Source: Paeniglutamicibacter gangotriensis Lz1y (GTDB lineage Bacteria; Actinomycetota; Actinomycetes; Actinomycetales; Micrococcaceae). From it: DNA of 64,000 nt. Made by a program: the position numbers and the translations under genes. Below the pieces are notes generated by a model. It was not told where the DNA came from and searched no databases. It saw only the letters and a list, made by a program, of their open reading frames with translations. The stretch is taken from positions 1 through 64,000 of the forward strand of contig NZ_AOCK01000010.1 in assembly GCF_000348945.1 (NCBI RefSeq). Direction: 5' to 3'. Positions 1 through 8,860 of the stretch are shown piece after piece. Position 1 is the stretch's first letter. Each line of letters begins with the position of its first letter.

Positions 1-856
1 CCCAATTAGTCTCTATCGGAAACAATTCGACAAGAACTACCCTGACCCTTGGGTGGACTGCAAGGACATCCTCGGTGTGCGAATTATCGTCTCACTAGCA
101 AGCGAAAAAGCGAAGATTCGAGCTGCTTTCGAAAACACATCCTTGTCTCCCTTTGCCGTCGACAAAGTCGAAGACAAAGAAGAAAGCAGGGATTACAAAG
201 AGCTCCGATATGGCGGGCTTCATATTGATCTCACCTACGAGACTCCTTCCAGTACCCTGGGTGAACGGTTAGGATTTGAAGTCCAGATCCGCACAATTGC
301 GGAACACACATGGGCTGAAACCGAACATTCTTACATTTACAAAGGTCCTTCTGGGATATCGGACAAGACCAAGCGACAGTTTGCTCGAGTCCTGGCCCTC
401 GTTGAACTGATGGATATCGAGTTGGATAGAGGTGTTGAAGCGGTGTCTGCACTCGAATCCTATGGATTCCACAAACTCTCCAGAAAGCTAGCCGACACTG
501 CAGCCACATTCGAGATGTCTACAGGTAGCAGTAACCTTACAGAGCAGAACATTGAAGACCTTTGCGCTGTCTTGGATCGGAAACCTCTTGAGCTCTTGGA
601 ACTCGTTACCAATTACTCGGCTAGCCATGCTGCGACTCTGAATCAGATTATTGAGCGCATTGGCCCCTCTTCACGCTACTTTGACGTGGACAGGCACTTG
701 CTCGCCGCTCAACCCGAAATGATTCTTGTGGCTGCGTTACTTAATGAGAATGCATATCTTCTGGGTACGAAGCTACATTCATCAGGCCTCTATGAATTGG
801 TCCTGCCAATTGCGAGAGAGATGGGTAAATTTCGGAGCTTTGCCTCGATGGATTAG
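1..856 (+). CDS. RelA/SpoT-domain protein, 5' end outside the window
   Basis: The reading frame is open from the first bases of the window (frame beginning at base 2), so the gene starts upstream; the GTG at 53 is only an internal codon. The sequence shows the conserved C-terminal block of the RelA/SpoT synthetase fold: E-V-Q-I-R-T followed by H-T-W-A-E-x-E-H, preceded by D-C-K-D-I-L-G-V-R-I and the R-Y-G-G-L-H stretch. Proteins of this family make (p)ppGpp from GTP or GDP and ATP; short versions act as small alarmone synthetases or as toxins. About 130 residues follow the fold without a recognisable ACT or TGS domain, so this is not the long housekeeping Rel. Neighbouring recombinases suggest accessory DNA. 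Substrate and role cannot be settled without the N-terminus. Confidence 0.8.
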   Translation, partial: PISLYRKQFDKNYPDPWVDCKDILGVRIIVSLASEKAKIRAAFENTSLSPFAVDKVEDKEESRDYKELRYGGLHIDLTYETPSSTLGERLGFEVQIRTIAEHTWAETEHSYIYKGPSGISDKTKRQFARVLALVELMDIELDRGVEAVSALESYGFHKLSRKLADTAATFEMSTGSSNLTEQNIEDLCAVLDRKPLELLELVTNYSASHAATLNQIIERIGPSSRYFDVDRHLLAAQPEMILVAALLNENAYLLGTKLHSSGLYELVLPIAREMGKFRSFASMD

Positions 857-939
857 TCCCAGTGTCGTTTGGTTAAGGTCTATGTAGCGACGTCAACCCA
901 CGTGGTTCCGCCTGATCATCGAAATTCTCATCAAACGAT

Positions 940-1087
940 CCTTTGACGAGACCTCGGCCTGCATGCCGTTGCGTCGAACGCGAATTACTGGGAATCGCTG
1001 AATTTCCAGCGTCCTCAAATTCTCAACAATGTGTCTCGCGTGTACTTTCTTAGGAAAGACGAAATCTAACCTTTAACGAGACCTTGG
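940..1087. repeat. Pair of direct repeats upstream of a serine recombinase
   Basis: An 18-base block at 940-957 recurs at 1070-1087 with two mismatches (shared core CGAGACCT). A weaker similarity, AAATTCTCA, occurs at about 922 and 1017, ahead of each copy. Serine resolvases bind directly and invertedly repeated subsites next to their own gene, so this could be part of a res-like site, but no classical three-subsite layout was reconstructed. Confidence 0.35.
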
Positions 1088-1096
1088 GATCTGGGA

Positions 1097-1663
1097 TTGG
1101 CCAGTATTGGTTATGCGCGCGTCAGCACCGTGGACCAGAACGCCCAGTTGCAGATGGACGCCTTGAAGCAGGCGGGGTGCGAACGAGTCTTTGTTGACCA
1201 TGGGGTCAGCGGCACTCGGGCCAGCCGGCCCGAGCTGGACAGGATGCTTGACCATTTGCGTCCAGGCCAGGACGAGGTAGTGGTGTGGAAGCTGGACCGG
1301 CTGGGACGCAACACCCGCAACCTGTTAGCGCTGATCGACGACCTGGAATCCCGGGGGATCCATTTCCGCTCGCTGACCGAGGGGATCGCCACCACCGGCC
1401 CAATGGGCACGGCGATGTTGACCGTGATGTCGGCCTTCGCGCAGCTTGAACGCGACCAGCTGGCCGAACGAACCAAGGCCGGCATGGCGGTGGCTGCCGA
1501 ACACGGCCGGAAGGCCGGACGACGGGAAGTGACCATCGAGCATAGACAGGTCAAGCGTGCCCGCGAACTCAGGGACCAGGGACTCAGGCCTGCCGACATC
1601 GGGAAGGTCATCGGGGCAAGCCGTGCGACCGTCTACAGGTACCTGAGCCTGGGCGGGGAATGA
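1097..1663 (+). CDS. Serine recombinase (resolvase/invertase family)
   Basis: This 188-residue protein has the resolvase N-terminal domain with G-Y-A-R-V-S-T at residues 5-11, whose serine is the nucleophile, and the motif W-K-L-D-R-L-G-R-N. It ends in a helix-turn-helix (A-D-I-G-K-V-I-G-A-S-R-A-T-V-Y-R). Its length matches small resolvases and DNA invertases, which cut and rejoin short paired sites. The predicted start is TTG at 1097, the only start that keeps the N-terminal beta strand (S-I-G-Y-A-R-V). It stands alone, without a transposase or terminal repeats. A second serine recombinase of the same type lies at 12455-13027 on the other strand, so the pair brackets most of the accessory region. 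Its exact role (resolvase or invertase) is not determined. Confidence 0.88.
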   Translation: MASIGYARVSTVDQNAQLQMDALKQAGCERVFVDHGVSGTRASRPELDRMLDHLRPGQDEVVVWKLDRLGRNTRNLLALIDDLESRGIHFRSLTEGIATTGPMGTAMLTVMSAFAQLERDQLAERTKAGMAVAAEHGRKAGRREVTIEHRQVKRARELRDQGLRPADIGKVIGASRATVYRYLSLGGE

Positions 1664-1896
1664 CCCGGCGGTGCTGCCTCACCTAAGCTGGCGGCAAGAT
1701 TCCGGGATGCTTCAGTGCACGTGATACCTACAGTGCCGGACTGTTTATGGAGCATAAACATCGCATTGAACCGCGCGCGACTTGGGACGGATAATGAATT
1801 TTTCTTCTTGTTTCAGCTGCCTTACCTGAATGTTCAAATCACACGTGTTGTGTCATGATTTCCAGAAGCATCGCCCACTCGCATCCAAGGACGAAG

Positions 1897-3780
1897 ATGA
1901 AATCTTTCCGTACCATTTTGTCTGCCATAAGTGTCATGGCCCTCTTGGCTGCCGGCACGGTTCCAGCAGCCAATGCGGCCTTTGAAACTTCCTGCACACA
2001 GACCGTTTTCGACAATACGGAGTATGGCTGGGTCGAAGATCCAACCATCCTCAAATGCTTCTTCGTTGAATCATTAGATGACATCGTGATCCCGGACTCT
2101 GTGACGAATCTGAGCCTGGATTCCAAATCCACCGATGTTTCGATCCATAATCTGGAGAAGTTGGCTTCCTACCCATCACTACGGGAGGTCACAGTCTGGT
2201 CACGCAGTGCCTCACAGAAAGCCATCGAGGGGCTCTCCAAGCTGCCAAAGGTGGAGAAGATCGAACTTGAATTCCCCTATGGAGCCGACGCCGACATCGA
2301 CGCAACACCGCTCACCGCAGCAAAATCATTGACCAGCCTTCAGCTGGTTAATGCAGGAATACGAGACTTCCAGTGGGTGAATCAGCTGCCGAATCTGAAA
2401 TCACTGCACATAGACGGAGGCCTGCAACATGCAGGGTTACCCTTAGCCGGAAAACCGTTTAGCTTCGATCCAGTGGTTGGTGTCGACGGGAAGTCGATCA
2501 AACCAAAAAATGGTTTTGATTCGCACTTTAGACCCCTGGACGATTTCAGCGGAATTACTGAGGTTTCAGCCGTACCTGCCAGGCCGGGCCAATCGTCGCT
2601 GGTTTTCCAGTCCGCGCTCAGCGGATCCCATCCCTCGCTGTCCTCTGTCTACATCGACATGCATTTGGGTGTCAACGTTTCGGACAAGCCTGCATTCAGG
2701 CCAATGGAACTCACATACAAGACTATTGGCGGGTCTCCTGTACTGCTGCCTGGAGACCACGTGGCGGCTGCAACATCCCCTCTGTACGGTTACGGGAATT
2801 TCCAGTGGAAACGCAACGGCGTGCCTATTTCTGGAGCAACCACCCAGTGGTATGCGCTGACATCCGCTGACATCGGGAAAATCATCTCAGTCACCTACAC
2901 ACGCGAGGCGAAAATGAGTTGGGATGGGAAGATCACCATCGTCCCACGTGAAACTGGAACGGTGGCCTACGACTATCCCATCCCTGCCAGTGCGGCTAAA
3001 GCGCCCAAGGCAACGGTCGGTGGGAGCGTTAATCTGGCCGAAACGGCAACAGCGGACCTGGACCCAAAGTTCTTCCCCAGCGCGAAACGCACCTACCAGT
3101 GGTTCATGAACGGCGAACTGATCAAGGGTGCCACCAAATCGAACTACAAAGTGCCAGATGCTAAATATGGCGCGTGGATAAATGTGCAGATTCAGGTTTC
3201 CGGTTCCTACCCGGCACTGTTCGAAAGTGAGCAGAAACGCATCACTCAGGGCGCGCTTAAAGCCACCAAGCCGTCCATCATCGGCACCCCCAAAGTGGGC
3301 TCAAAACTGACGGCTTCCCCGGGCAGGGTGGACCAGGCCGGATCGTCACTGATGTTGATTTGGGAACGCAACGGCAAAGCGATTCCACAGCAGAACGGGA
3401 AAACATACACCCTGACCTCGGCAGACCTTGGGAAGAAGATCACGGTCCGCGCCCAGTACGAGCGTCCGCCCTATGTTGGGACTGCACCAGTCAGTTCAGC
3501 GACGAAGGCTGTAGCGCCCGGAACGATGACGGTTTCCAAGAAACCAGCCATTTCAGGCAAGAAGATTGCCGGCAAGACGATCAAGGTTTCGGGCGGCACA
3601 TACACCCCCAAGGCCACCAAGGTGACCTACCAGTGGCAGCGCGCAGGAAAGAACATCAAGGGTGCAACCAAGAGTTCCTACAAGGTTGTGAAAACCGACA
3701 AGGGCAAAAAGCTAACGGTGAAGGTCACCGCGAAAAAGACCGCCTACACCGACAAACTCACCATACTGACCGCAAAATAG
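1897..3780 (+). CDS. Secreted protein with leucine-rich and Ig-like repeat segments
   Basis: The chosen ATG at 1897 has an AAGGAC ribosome site 8 bases upstream and gives 627 residues beginning with a clear Sec signal peptide (K-S-F-R, hydrophobic core, cleavage after A-N-A near residue 27). An upstream in-frame ATG at 1855 would bury the signal peptide. Residues of roughly 85-190 resemble irregular leucine-rich repeats (L-T-S-L-Q-L, L-P-N-L-K-S-L-H-I). The C-terminal two thirds carry at least four copies of a module with the pattern W-x-R-N-G-x-x-I-x-G-A-T-x-x-x-Y followed by D-x-G-K-x-x-x-V, as is common in secreted actinobacterial wall proteins. There is no LPXTG anchor or catalytic motif. 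The lysine-rich last repeat suggests wall or polyanion contact. The role is unknown; adhesion or wall binding is an inference. Confidence 0.8.
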   Translation: MKSFRTILSAISVMALLAAGTVPAANAAFETSCTQTVFDNTEYGWVEDPTILKCFFVESLDDIVIPDSVTNLSLDSKSTDVSIHNLEKLASYPSLREVTVWSRSASQKAIEGLSKLPKVEKIELEFPYGADADIDATPLTAAKSLTSLQLVNAGIRDFQWVNQLPNLKSLHIDGGLQHAGLPLAGKPFSFDPVVGVDGKSIKPKNGFDSHFRPLDDFSGITEVSAVPARPGQSSLVFQSALSGSHPSLSSVYIDMHLGVNVSDKPAFRPMELTYKTIGGSPVLLPGDHVAAATSPLYGYGNFQWKRNGVPISGATTQWYALTSADIGKIISVTYTREAKMSWDGKITIVPRETGTVAYDYPIPASAAKAPKATVGGSVNLAETATADLDPKFFPSAKRTYQWFMNGELIKGATKSNYKVPDAKYGAWINVQIQVSGSYPALFESEQKRITQGALKATKPSIIGTPKVGSKLTASPGRVDQAGSSLMLIWERNGKAIPQQNGKTYTLTSADLGKKITVRAQYERPPYVGTAPVSSATKAVAPGTMTVSKKPAISGKKIAGKTIKVSGGTYTPKATKVTYQWQRAGKNIKGATKSSYKVVKTDKGKKLTVKVTAKKTAYTDKLTILTAK

Positions 3781-3820
3781 GTGTTTTGGTCCGGTGTGCA
3801 TGTAGTGAGTATTCGACGGT

Positions 3821-3875
3821 TTGGGGACCACCCATTATTGCCGTTGGGGGCCAGTGATATTGCCGTTGGGGACCA
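3821..3875. repeat. Left-end repeats of the IS21 element
   Basis: Three direct copies of TTGGGG(A/G)CCA start at 3821, 3844 and 3866, a spacing of 23 and 22 bases. The first two are separated by a sequence containing TATTGCCG that recurs (ATATTGCCG) before the third. They match the inverted copies at the right end. Confidence 0.8.
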
Positions 3876-3917
3876 GTACCTCCCCGGGTGGGAGCCACCG
3901 GCCTCCAACGGGTCTAT

Positions 3918-4673
3918 CTATTCCTGAACGGCGCCGATCTTCTCTCTCATGTTGTAGCTTCCGGTCTCGATCCAAATGGTGTTGTGGATGATCCGGTCCA
4001 TGATCGCGTCGGCGTGGACGCCGGACCCGAGCCGCTGGTGCCAGTCCTTCTGCTGATACTGCGTGCAGAACACCGTTGACGCCGATCCGTAGCGCCGCTC
4101 CATGAGTTCCAGGAGCATGCGCAGGAAGTCGCCGCTGGGGCGGTCCAGCAACCACTCATCTACGACCAACAACGTGAAGGCCCCATACTTTTTCAGGAAC
4201 TTCGCGGCACCCAACGGCTTGTCCTGGGCCTGGACCCACTCCTCCTCGAGGTCTGGCATACGCACGTATTGGGTGCGAATACTGTTGCGGCAGGCCTGCT
4301 TCGCCAGGGCGCACCCCAGATAGGATTTTCCGGAACCGGTGAATCCCTGGAAGACCACGTTCTGGTTCTGGTTCTGGTCAATGAAGGCGCAACTCCCAAT
4401 ACTGGCGAGCATATTGCGGTTCAGCCCGCGTTCCTCGACCAAGTCCACCTGCCGCAAATCGGCGTTGGGGTAACGCAGCTTGGCGCGACTGATCAGCCCG
4501 CCTACCTTTGAGGTGGTGAACGCCGAATGCGCTTCGTCAACGATGAGCCGCACCCGTTCGTCGAAGCTCAACGCCATGCTCATGGCTTCGTCTTGGGCCT
4601 CGAAAGCCTGGAGCATGTCGGTGGCGTTCATTTCCCGCAGCTTCCGCTTGGTCTCGATATCAAGTGAGCTCAT
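3918..4673 (-). CDS. istB: IS21 helper ATPase IstB
   Basis: This 251-residue protein is the AAA+ ATP-binding helper that works with IstA in IS21 transposition. The Walker A motif (G-F-T-G-S-G-K-S) and Walker B (L-L-V-V-D-E) are both present, followed by the conserved segment L-L-E-L-M-E-R-R-Y and the C-terminal I-M-D-R-I-I-H-N. Its length is normal for the family and no frameshift is seen. The ATG at 4673 overlaps the istA stop (ATGA), so translation was probably coupled. Because istA is interrupted, this gene may now be poorly expressed, although the reading frame is intact. Confidence 0.92.
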   Translation of the reverse strand: MSSLDIETKRKLREMNATDMLQAFEAQDEAMSMALSFDERVRLIVDEAHSAFTTSKVGGLISRAKLRYPNADLRQVDLVEERGLNRNMLASIGSCAFIDQNQNQNVVFQGFTGSGKSYLGCALAKQACRNSIRTQYVRMPDLEEEWVQAQDKPLGAAKFLKKYGAFTLLVVDEWLLDRPSGDFLRMLLELMERRYGSASTVFCTQYQQKDWHQRLGSGVHADAIMDRIIHNTIWIETGSYNMREKIGAVQE

Positions 4674-5474
4674 CGGGTGCCTCCTGCGTAGTAGTCGCTG
4701 CCGCGCACGTAGCCGCCTTCGTTGTGAAAAGGATCGGGCTGCGTGTCGAGGTTCTTGTCTTGGCCGGTTTCCAGCAGCGGACGCAGATGCGCGTAGCGCG
4801 GCGACCTGACCTGGCTCTGCAGCGCGATCCGGCAGACCGCCTCCAGCCGGGCCGGGCCATAGCGCCGGCTCAGGCGCAGCACCGCCAGCGCGGCGTTGAA
4901 GCCCTGCTCCTGGACCTGCACCGATTCAAAGATCCGCTCCACTACATTCAGCGTGCACGGCCCGGTGCGCGCAGCCCAGTCCGTGACCCGTTGGGTGTCC
5001 CAGTGCTGCCACTGGCGCTCCGGCGGGATATCGGCGTCGTTGGTCTGATACTGGTTCAGCGTCTCGCCCGACAGCAGCCGGTGGCTGGTGATCCGCTCGT
5101 GGTTCCGGTAGACCTCCAACACGGATTCGGTCAGCCGCAGGTCCACGGTGGCACCGATATTGATGATCGGGACCGAGTAGTAGTTCTTCTGCCACGAGAC
5201 GTAGCTGTTCCTAGCGACCTTCCGCCCGTAGACCCAGGTACTGATCTCATAGCTGACCGCCGGCAACGGGTTCATCAAGGGCTGTTCCTCGGCCAGGAAC
5301 ACCGACCGGCGGGACCCGGCACGCTTCTGGAACGGCTCCTGGTTATAGGCCTCGACCCGTTCCCGGATCGCGGCCCGCAACTGCCCCAGCGATCCAAAGG
5401 TGGTCTTCCGCAGGCCGGCGATCACCCACGTGGCCACGTGGCTCACGGTGTTTTCCACGCTGGCCTTGTCTTTT
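4670..5474 (-). pseudogene. istA: istA transposase, 3' fragment
   Basis: This is the downstream part of the IS21 transposase, resuming at K-D-K-A-S-V-E-N and running to the normal stop. It contains the final glutamate of the DDE catalytic triad (in K-A-S-V-E) and the C-terminal DNA-binding region. Joining it to the fragment at 8943-9700 by deleting the inserted element restores P-K-D-K-A-S-V-E in frame and a protein of about 518 residues. An internal ATG at 5458 could start a truncated product but it would lack the two catalytic aspartates. Confidence 0.9.
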
Positions 5475-5500
5475 TTATCCCTAATTAGGGATAAAAAAGA
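5469..5500. repeat. Perfect 32-bp palindrome at the RIT/istA junction
   Basis: Bases 5469-5500 read identically on both strands (TCTTTT, then a 20-base palindrome centred on TAATTA, then AAAAGA). It sits between the resumed istA frame and the left terminal inverted repeat. There is no counterpart at the right junction, which passes directly from the inverted repeat to TCTTTT and istA. Confidence 0.9.
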
Positions 5501-5582
5501 TTATTCCGAGGATTCCGTTATCCCGAGCATTCGTCGGCATTCCTTTGATCAGCCGGAATCCGTGTGCCCTTCCTCGGGATAA
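5495..5582. repeat. Left terminal inverted repeat of the RIT element
   Basis: The repeat is identical, in inverted orientation, to 8861-8948. The inner 82 bases (5501-5582) are unique to the element and the outer six (AAAAGA) match the possible target duplication. Inside the repeat, TTATCCCGAG (5518-5527) and CTCGGGATAA (5573-5582) are inverted copies of each other, as are GGATTCC and GGAATCC. These are plausible recombinase arm sites. Confidence 0.95.
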
Positions 5583-6602
5583 CTATTTGAGGCCAGCGAG
5601 TCGGAGAATCAATTCATCGGGGCCCTTCCAGATAGGGGCAGGGTCGGGAGTGCTGCTGGCGGCCTTCTGGATGGCCTCGCGCACCATCTGATTATCAGCC
5701 GAAGCATAGATTTCGGTCGTGGAAATATTCGCATGGCCCAGGAATTCCTTGATATGCGGCAAAGGCACCCCGGCACGCAGCATCTGCATCGCACGCGCGT
5801 GTCGCAGCTGATGAGCATTCACGTGCTCGGGAACCTCGGGGCATTGCGCCTGAGCGATGGCCGCATACTTATTGAGCATGTAGGCGACGTTGTCCTGGCT
5901 CATCTGATGCGGTTCTCCAGCCCAAACCGTATAGAACAACGACGCATCCGGAGCGATCGAGTTCGGATGGAACAGCTTCAAGTACTGCTCCACGTGGCGT
6001 CCTGTTTTGTCCATGATCGGCACCGTTCGTGTCTTGTGCCCCTTCCCGGTCAGTGTCACCGCACTGCTTCCCGCGTTGGTGACGATGTCGGTAGGGCGCA
6101 GGTCCAAGATTTCCTGGATCCTCGCCGCAGCATCGAACATCAGCAGGATCAACAGGGTGTCCCGCAGCCCGTGGCGGGTTTGTTGCCCCGGCGCGCGAAT
6201 CAACGCCTCCACGGCGGGCATGCTCAACGCATTCGGGACCCGCTCCGGCGCACGTGCTGGGCGGACCCTTTTGACGTCCAACCAGATCGCAACCAGTGCA
6301 GGTTCCTCTCCAGCGCAGTACGACAAAAAGGACTTGATGGCGGCCACCCGCTGATTCGCTGAGGAGGCACTGAGCTTCCGGACATCCATGAGCCACGAGA
6401 TGAACTCAGACATGCTGCTGTAGGTGATCGCGTCGAAACCGACCTGCTGTAGCTTCAAAGACCGGGTTTCGCCCAGAAACGCCAGGAGGGTGGTCAAGGC
6501 CGTCTTGTAGGAACGAATCGTATGTGGGCTGAGTCTGCGCGACCGGGGAAGATAGCTGGTTAACCAGCTTCGCACGAGGGCGAAGAATTCATCAGATTTC
6601 AT
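5583..6602 (-). CDS. ritC: Tyrosine recombinase, third gene of the RIT trio
   Basis: This 339-residue integrase-like protein has an N-terminal SAM-like core-binding domain and a C-terminal catalytic domain. Visible catalytic features are the arginine in D-A-A-A-R-I-Q-E-I-L, a G-K-G-H-K-T-R lysine loop, H-Q-L-R-H-A-R and L-G-H-A-N-I-S-T-T-E-I-Y with the nucleophilic tyrosine. The start at 6602 is preferred because GGAGG lies just ahead of it, within the end of the previous gene, giving an 11-base overlap; an in-frame ATG farther upstream at 6629 lacks this. The stop codon is immediately next to the terminal repeat. Known RIT elements carry three different recombinases that are thought to act together. 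The letter assigned follows gene order. Confidence 0.88.
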   Translation of the reverse strand: MKSDEFFALVRSWLTSYLPRSRRLSPHTIRSYKTALTTLLAFLGETRSLKLQQVGFDAITYSSMSEFISWLMDVRKLSASSANQRVAAIKSFLSYCAGEEPALVAIWLDVKRVRPARAPERVPNALSMPAVEALIRAPGQQTRHGLRDTLLILLMFDAAARIQEILDLRPTDIVTNAGSSAVTLTGKGHKTRTVPIMDKTGRHVEQYLKLFHPNSIAPDASLFYTVWAGEPHQMSQDNVAYMLNKYAAIAQAQCPEVPEHVNAHQLRHARAMQMLRAGVPLPHIKEFLGHANISTTEIYASADNQMVREAIQKAASSTPDPAPIWKGPDELILRLAGLK

Positions 6603-7563
6603 GGTGTGCCTCCGGAAACATGGACTCAATATTGGTGTTGGCGATGCCGCGCAGCTCGGGGTGGAAATCGGCGGCCAGATGGAAGTAATACCAGGTATCT
6701 TCCGTGTTGCTATGCCCCAAATGCAGGCTCAGATATGCGACCAGCACTTCAGGGCGCCTACCTGCGAGCACCCACCGGTTGATCAGTTCGACCACGTGCG
6801 CGTGGCGCAAGTCGTAGGGCCGCGGAGGTGAACCGGGGCTGGCCACGATCAGGGAGCCGGCAGCATCTAGAAGCTCATGGAACCAACGGTTCGGGGTGTC
6901 TTTGCTGTAAAAATCTCCTTGGTGGTTGGGAAAGAACGGTATCCGGTCCGGGTGGAAGGGAGTGAGCGCGTCGTCATAGCGGCGGGCGTACTCCTGCAGG
7001 TCTGGTGACATTAACACCATCCGGTCCTTGTGCCCCTTGGACTCTCGGATCAGCACCGAACCATGGGCTAGGTCGACATCGTTGCGGTGCAGTTTCCTCG
7101 CCTCGCCCGGACGCAGACCCAGGCAATAGAGCATCCGGAACATCACCGGAATGATCAGCTGCCGCTGTCCACCAAACGGCGAAACCTGGATCGAGTCGGC
7201 GGCATCAAAAAGTGTCCGCAACTCCCGGTGGGAGAAGATGTGCGGATGATAATGTACCTGCCGTCCTGGAATGCCTTTGGGGATGACATAGGCCTCGACC
7301 CCCAATGAGGCCATGTATTTGGCCAGCTGCCTGACCGGAGTGATCCGCCTGATCTGGCCGTTGACGTGCTCACCGGGGCGTTTCACGACCCATTCCATGG
7401 CCATGGCCTTCGATAAGGTGGCTTGGGTCGGATAGTGCAGGGAACATATGGCGTCGAAGGCCAACAAATGCCGTTCAGAGGTCACATAGGGCAGCCCCAT
7501 CGCATGCTTGAGCTCCAGTAACCCCTGAACGTGAGGGGCCAAACCACTGACAAAGCTGCTCAT
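6592..7563 (-). CDS. ritB: Tyrosine recombinase, second gene of the RIT trio
   Basis: This 323-residue member of the phage-integrase family overlaps the gene before it by four bases (ATGA) and the gene after it by eleven. The catalytic domain shows C-L-G-L-R-P-G-E-A-R for the first arginine, S-K-G-H-K-D-R for the lysine, Y-D-L-R-H-A-H for the second arginine region and L-G-H-S-N-T-E-D-T-W-Y-Y for the histidine and tyrosine. The N-terminal region is short and basic. Together with its neighbours it forms one transcription unit, probably driven from the right terminal region. Confidence 0.88.
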   Translation of the reverse strand: MSSFVSGLAPHVQGLLELKHAMGLPYVTSERHLLAFDAICSLHYPTQATLSKAMAMEWVVKRPGEHVNGQIRRITPVRQLAKYMASLGVEAYVIPKGIPGRQVHYHPHIFSHRELRTLFDAADSIQVSPFGGQRQLIIPVMFRMLYCLGLRPGEARKLHRNDVDLAHGSVLIRESKGHKDRMVLMSPDLQEYARRYDDALTPFHPDRIPFFPNHQGDFYSKDTPNRWFHELLDAAGSLIVASPGSPPRPYDLRHAHVVELINRWVLAGRRPEVLVAYLSLHLGHSNTEDTWYYFHLAADFHPELRGIANTNIESMFPEAHHEI

Positions 7564-8804
7564 GACTCTGCTCCTCTGGGTTCGATCCCCGCGAAATCAA
7601 GACAGCATTCGCGCATGTGTACCTCGTCAGCAACGAGATAGTGTTTGGCCGAGGAAATGCCACGGTGACCCAACGCCCCGGAGATGACCGGTAACGGGGT
7701 ATCGCCTTCAAGCATGCGGGTCGCAAAGGACGTCCGCAGTACCCGAAAGCCGTGGCCCATCCCGGGATCGGAACCGATGCCCGTCCGGGCAAATGCGCAG
7801 GAAGCCACGTGATGCAATCCGTTTGAAGGTGCAAGGGCAACATGCGGGGCTTGGGTCCTCAGGAACACGTGCTCATCGTTGACCTCGGCGGGCCTGTCAT
7901 GGAGCAGGTAGTCGGCGATGGCTTCTCCCACATCTGCCAAGAGCGGCAGGTTCAGCACCACGCCCGTCTTACGTTGCACCAAAGTGATTTGTCCTTGTCG
8001 CCAGTCGATATCCTGCAGGCGCAGGGCTACGATGTCCACGGGACGCAACCCGGTGCGCGCACCCAACAGCAACATTGCACGGTCCCGGATTCCGGTGACG
8101 GTACCCGGGTCGGGCGAGCTTGTCAGCATCTCGATCTTCTCGGCCGGCAGCACAGAAACATGCCTCACGCGCCGTGAAGCGCCCCTCGGAACTGACCGAG
8201 AGAGCCCCGAGCATCCTGCGGACTCTTCAAGAAAACGACATAGCACCCGAATCGCCGAGAGCACCGTCCTCATGCTGCCGGGACGGTAACTTTCTGCCAA
8301 TGAAATCAAAGCGGAAGCCACCTCTGCACCGCCCAATGCCCGAAAGTCCGTGATTTCTCGACTTTGCCACGACGCCAATGTTCGACGAGCGACAACTGCA
8401 TACAGGTCCTGAGTGTCCCGGGCTAGGCTTTGGTGGGTTAGCCACGCTTCGAAGTGCTCCTGGACCGGGCGAAACACAGAATTGAGCCCAGAGTTGGGGG
8501 ACGTCTGCTTCGATAGTTTCCACCGGTATGTGCCGGTGTTTTGGACCTCGGATAAAACCAGTGCTGACTTGCGTAGGAGCTTGAATTTCCATTCCTTGAA
8601 CCGGCCTTCGTCTCGTTCCGTGGTCAGGAACTGCAGATAGGATGCCAGAGTTTCGTCTGAGAATTCGGCAATACCGTTTTCGGAGCAGAACACGTTGAAG
8701 CGGTGCCACGCCCACCGATACTGCATCAGCGTCGATGGTGCCTGCTGGAGCTTGACGATCTCGGTATCGGCTTTCGAGATCAGCTCACTAATGGGGATCT
8801 TCAT
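7560..8804 (-). CDS. ritA: Tyrosine recombinase, first gene of the RIT trio
   Basis: At 414 residues this is the longest of the three. It has an N-terminal arm of about 110 residues, then a core-binding domain and a catalytic domain with A-R-T-G-L-R-P-V-D-I, Q-R-K-T-G, H-G-F-R-V-L-R-T and G-H-R-G-I-S-S-A-K-H-Y, so the R-K-H-R-H-Y set is recognisable. The ATG at 8804 is preceded by GAGGTGAGGAAG, a good ribosome site. The 56 bases between the start and the terminal repeat contain inverted CCTCACC/GGTGAGG copies that might serve autoregulation. It leads the three-gene operon. Confidence 0.88.
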   Translation of the reverse strand: MKIPISELISKADTEIVKLQQAPSTLMQYRWAWHRFNVFCSENGIAEFSDETLASYLQFLTTERDEGRFKEWKFKLLRKSALVLSEVQNTGTYRWKLSKQTSPNSGLNSVFRPVQEHFEAWLTHQSLARDTQDLYAVVARRTLASWQSREITDFRALGGAEVASALISLAESYRPGSMRTVLSAIRVLCRFLEESAGCSGLSRSVPRGASRRVRHVSVLPAEKIEMLTSSPDPGTVTGIRDRAMLLLGARTGLRPVDIVALRLQDIDWRQGQITLVQRKTGVVLNLPLLADVGEAIADYLLHDRPAEVNDEHVFLRTQAPHVALAPSNGLHHVASCAFARTGIGSDPGMGHGFRVLRTSFATRMLEGDTPLPVISGALGHRGISSAKHYLVADEVHMRECCLDFAGIEPRGAES

Positions 8805-8860
8805 TTCTTCCTCACCTCATGTGAATACGGATAGGGGTGAGGCAGCTTAATCCCGATTTG

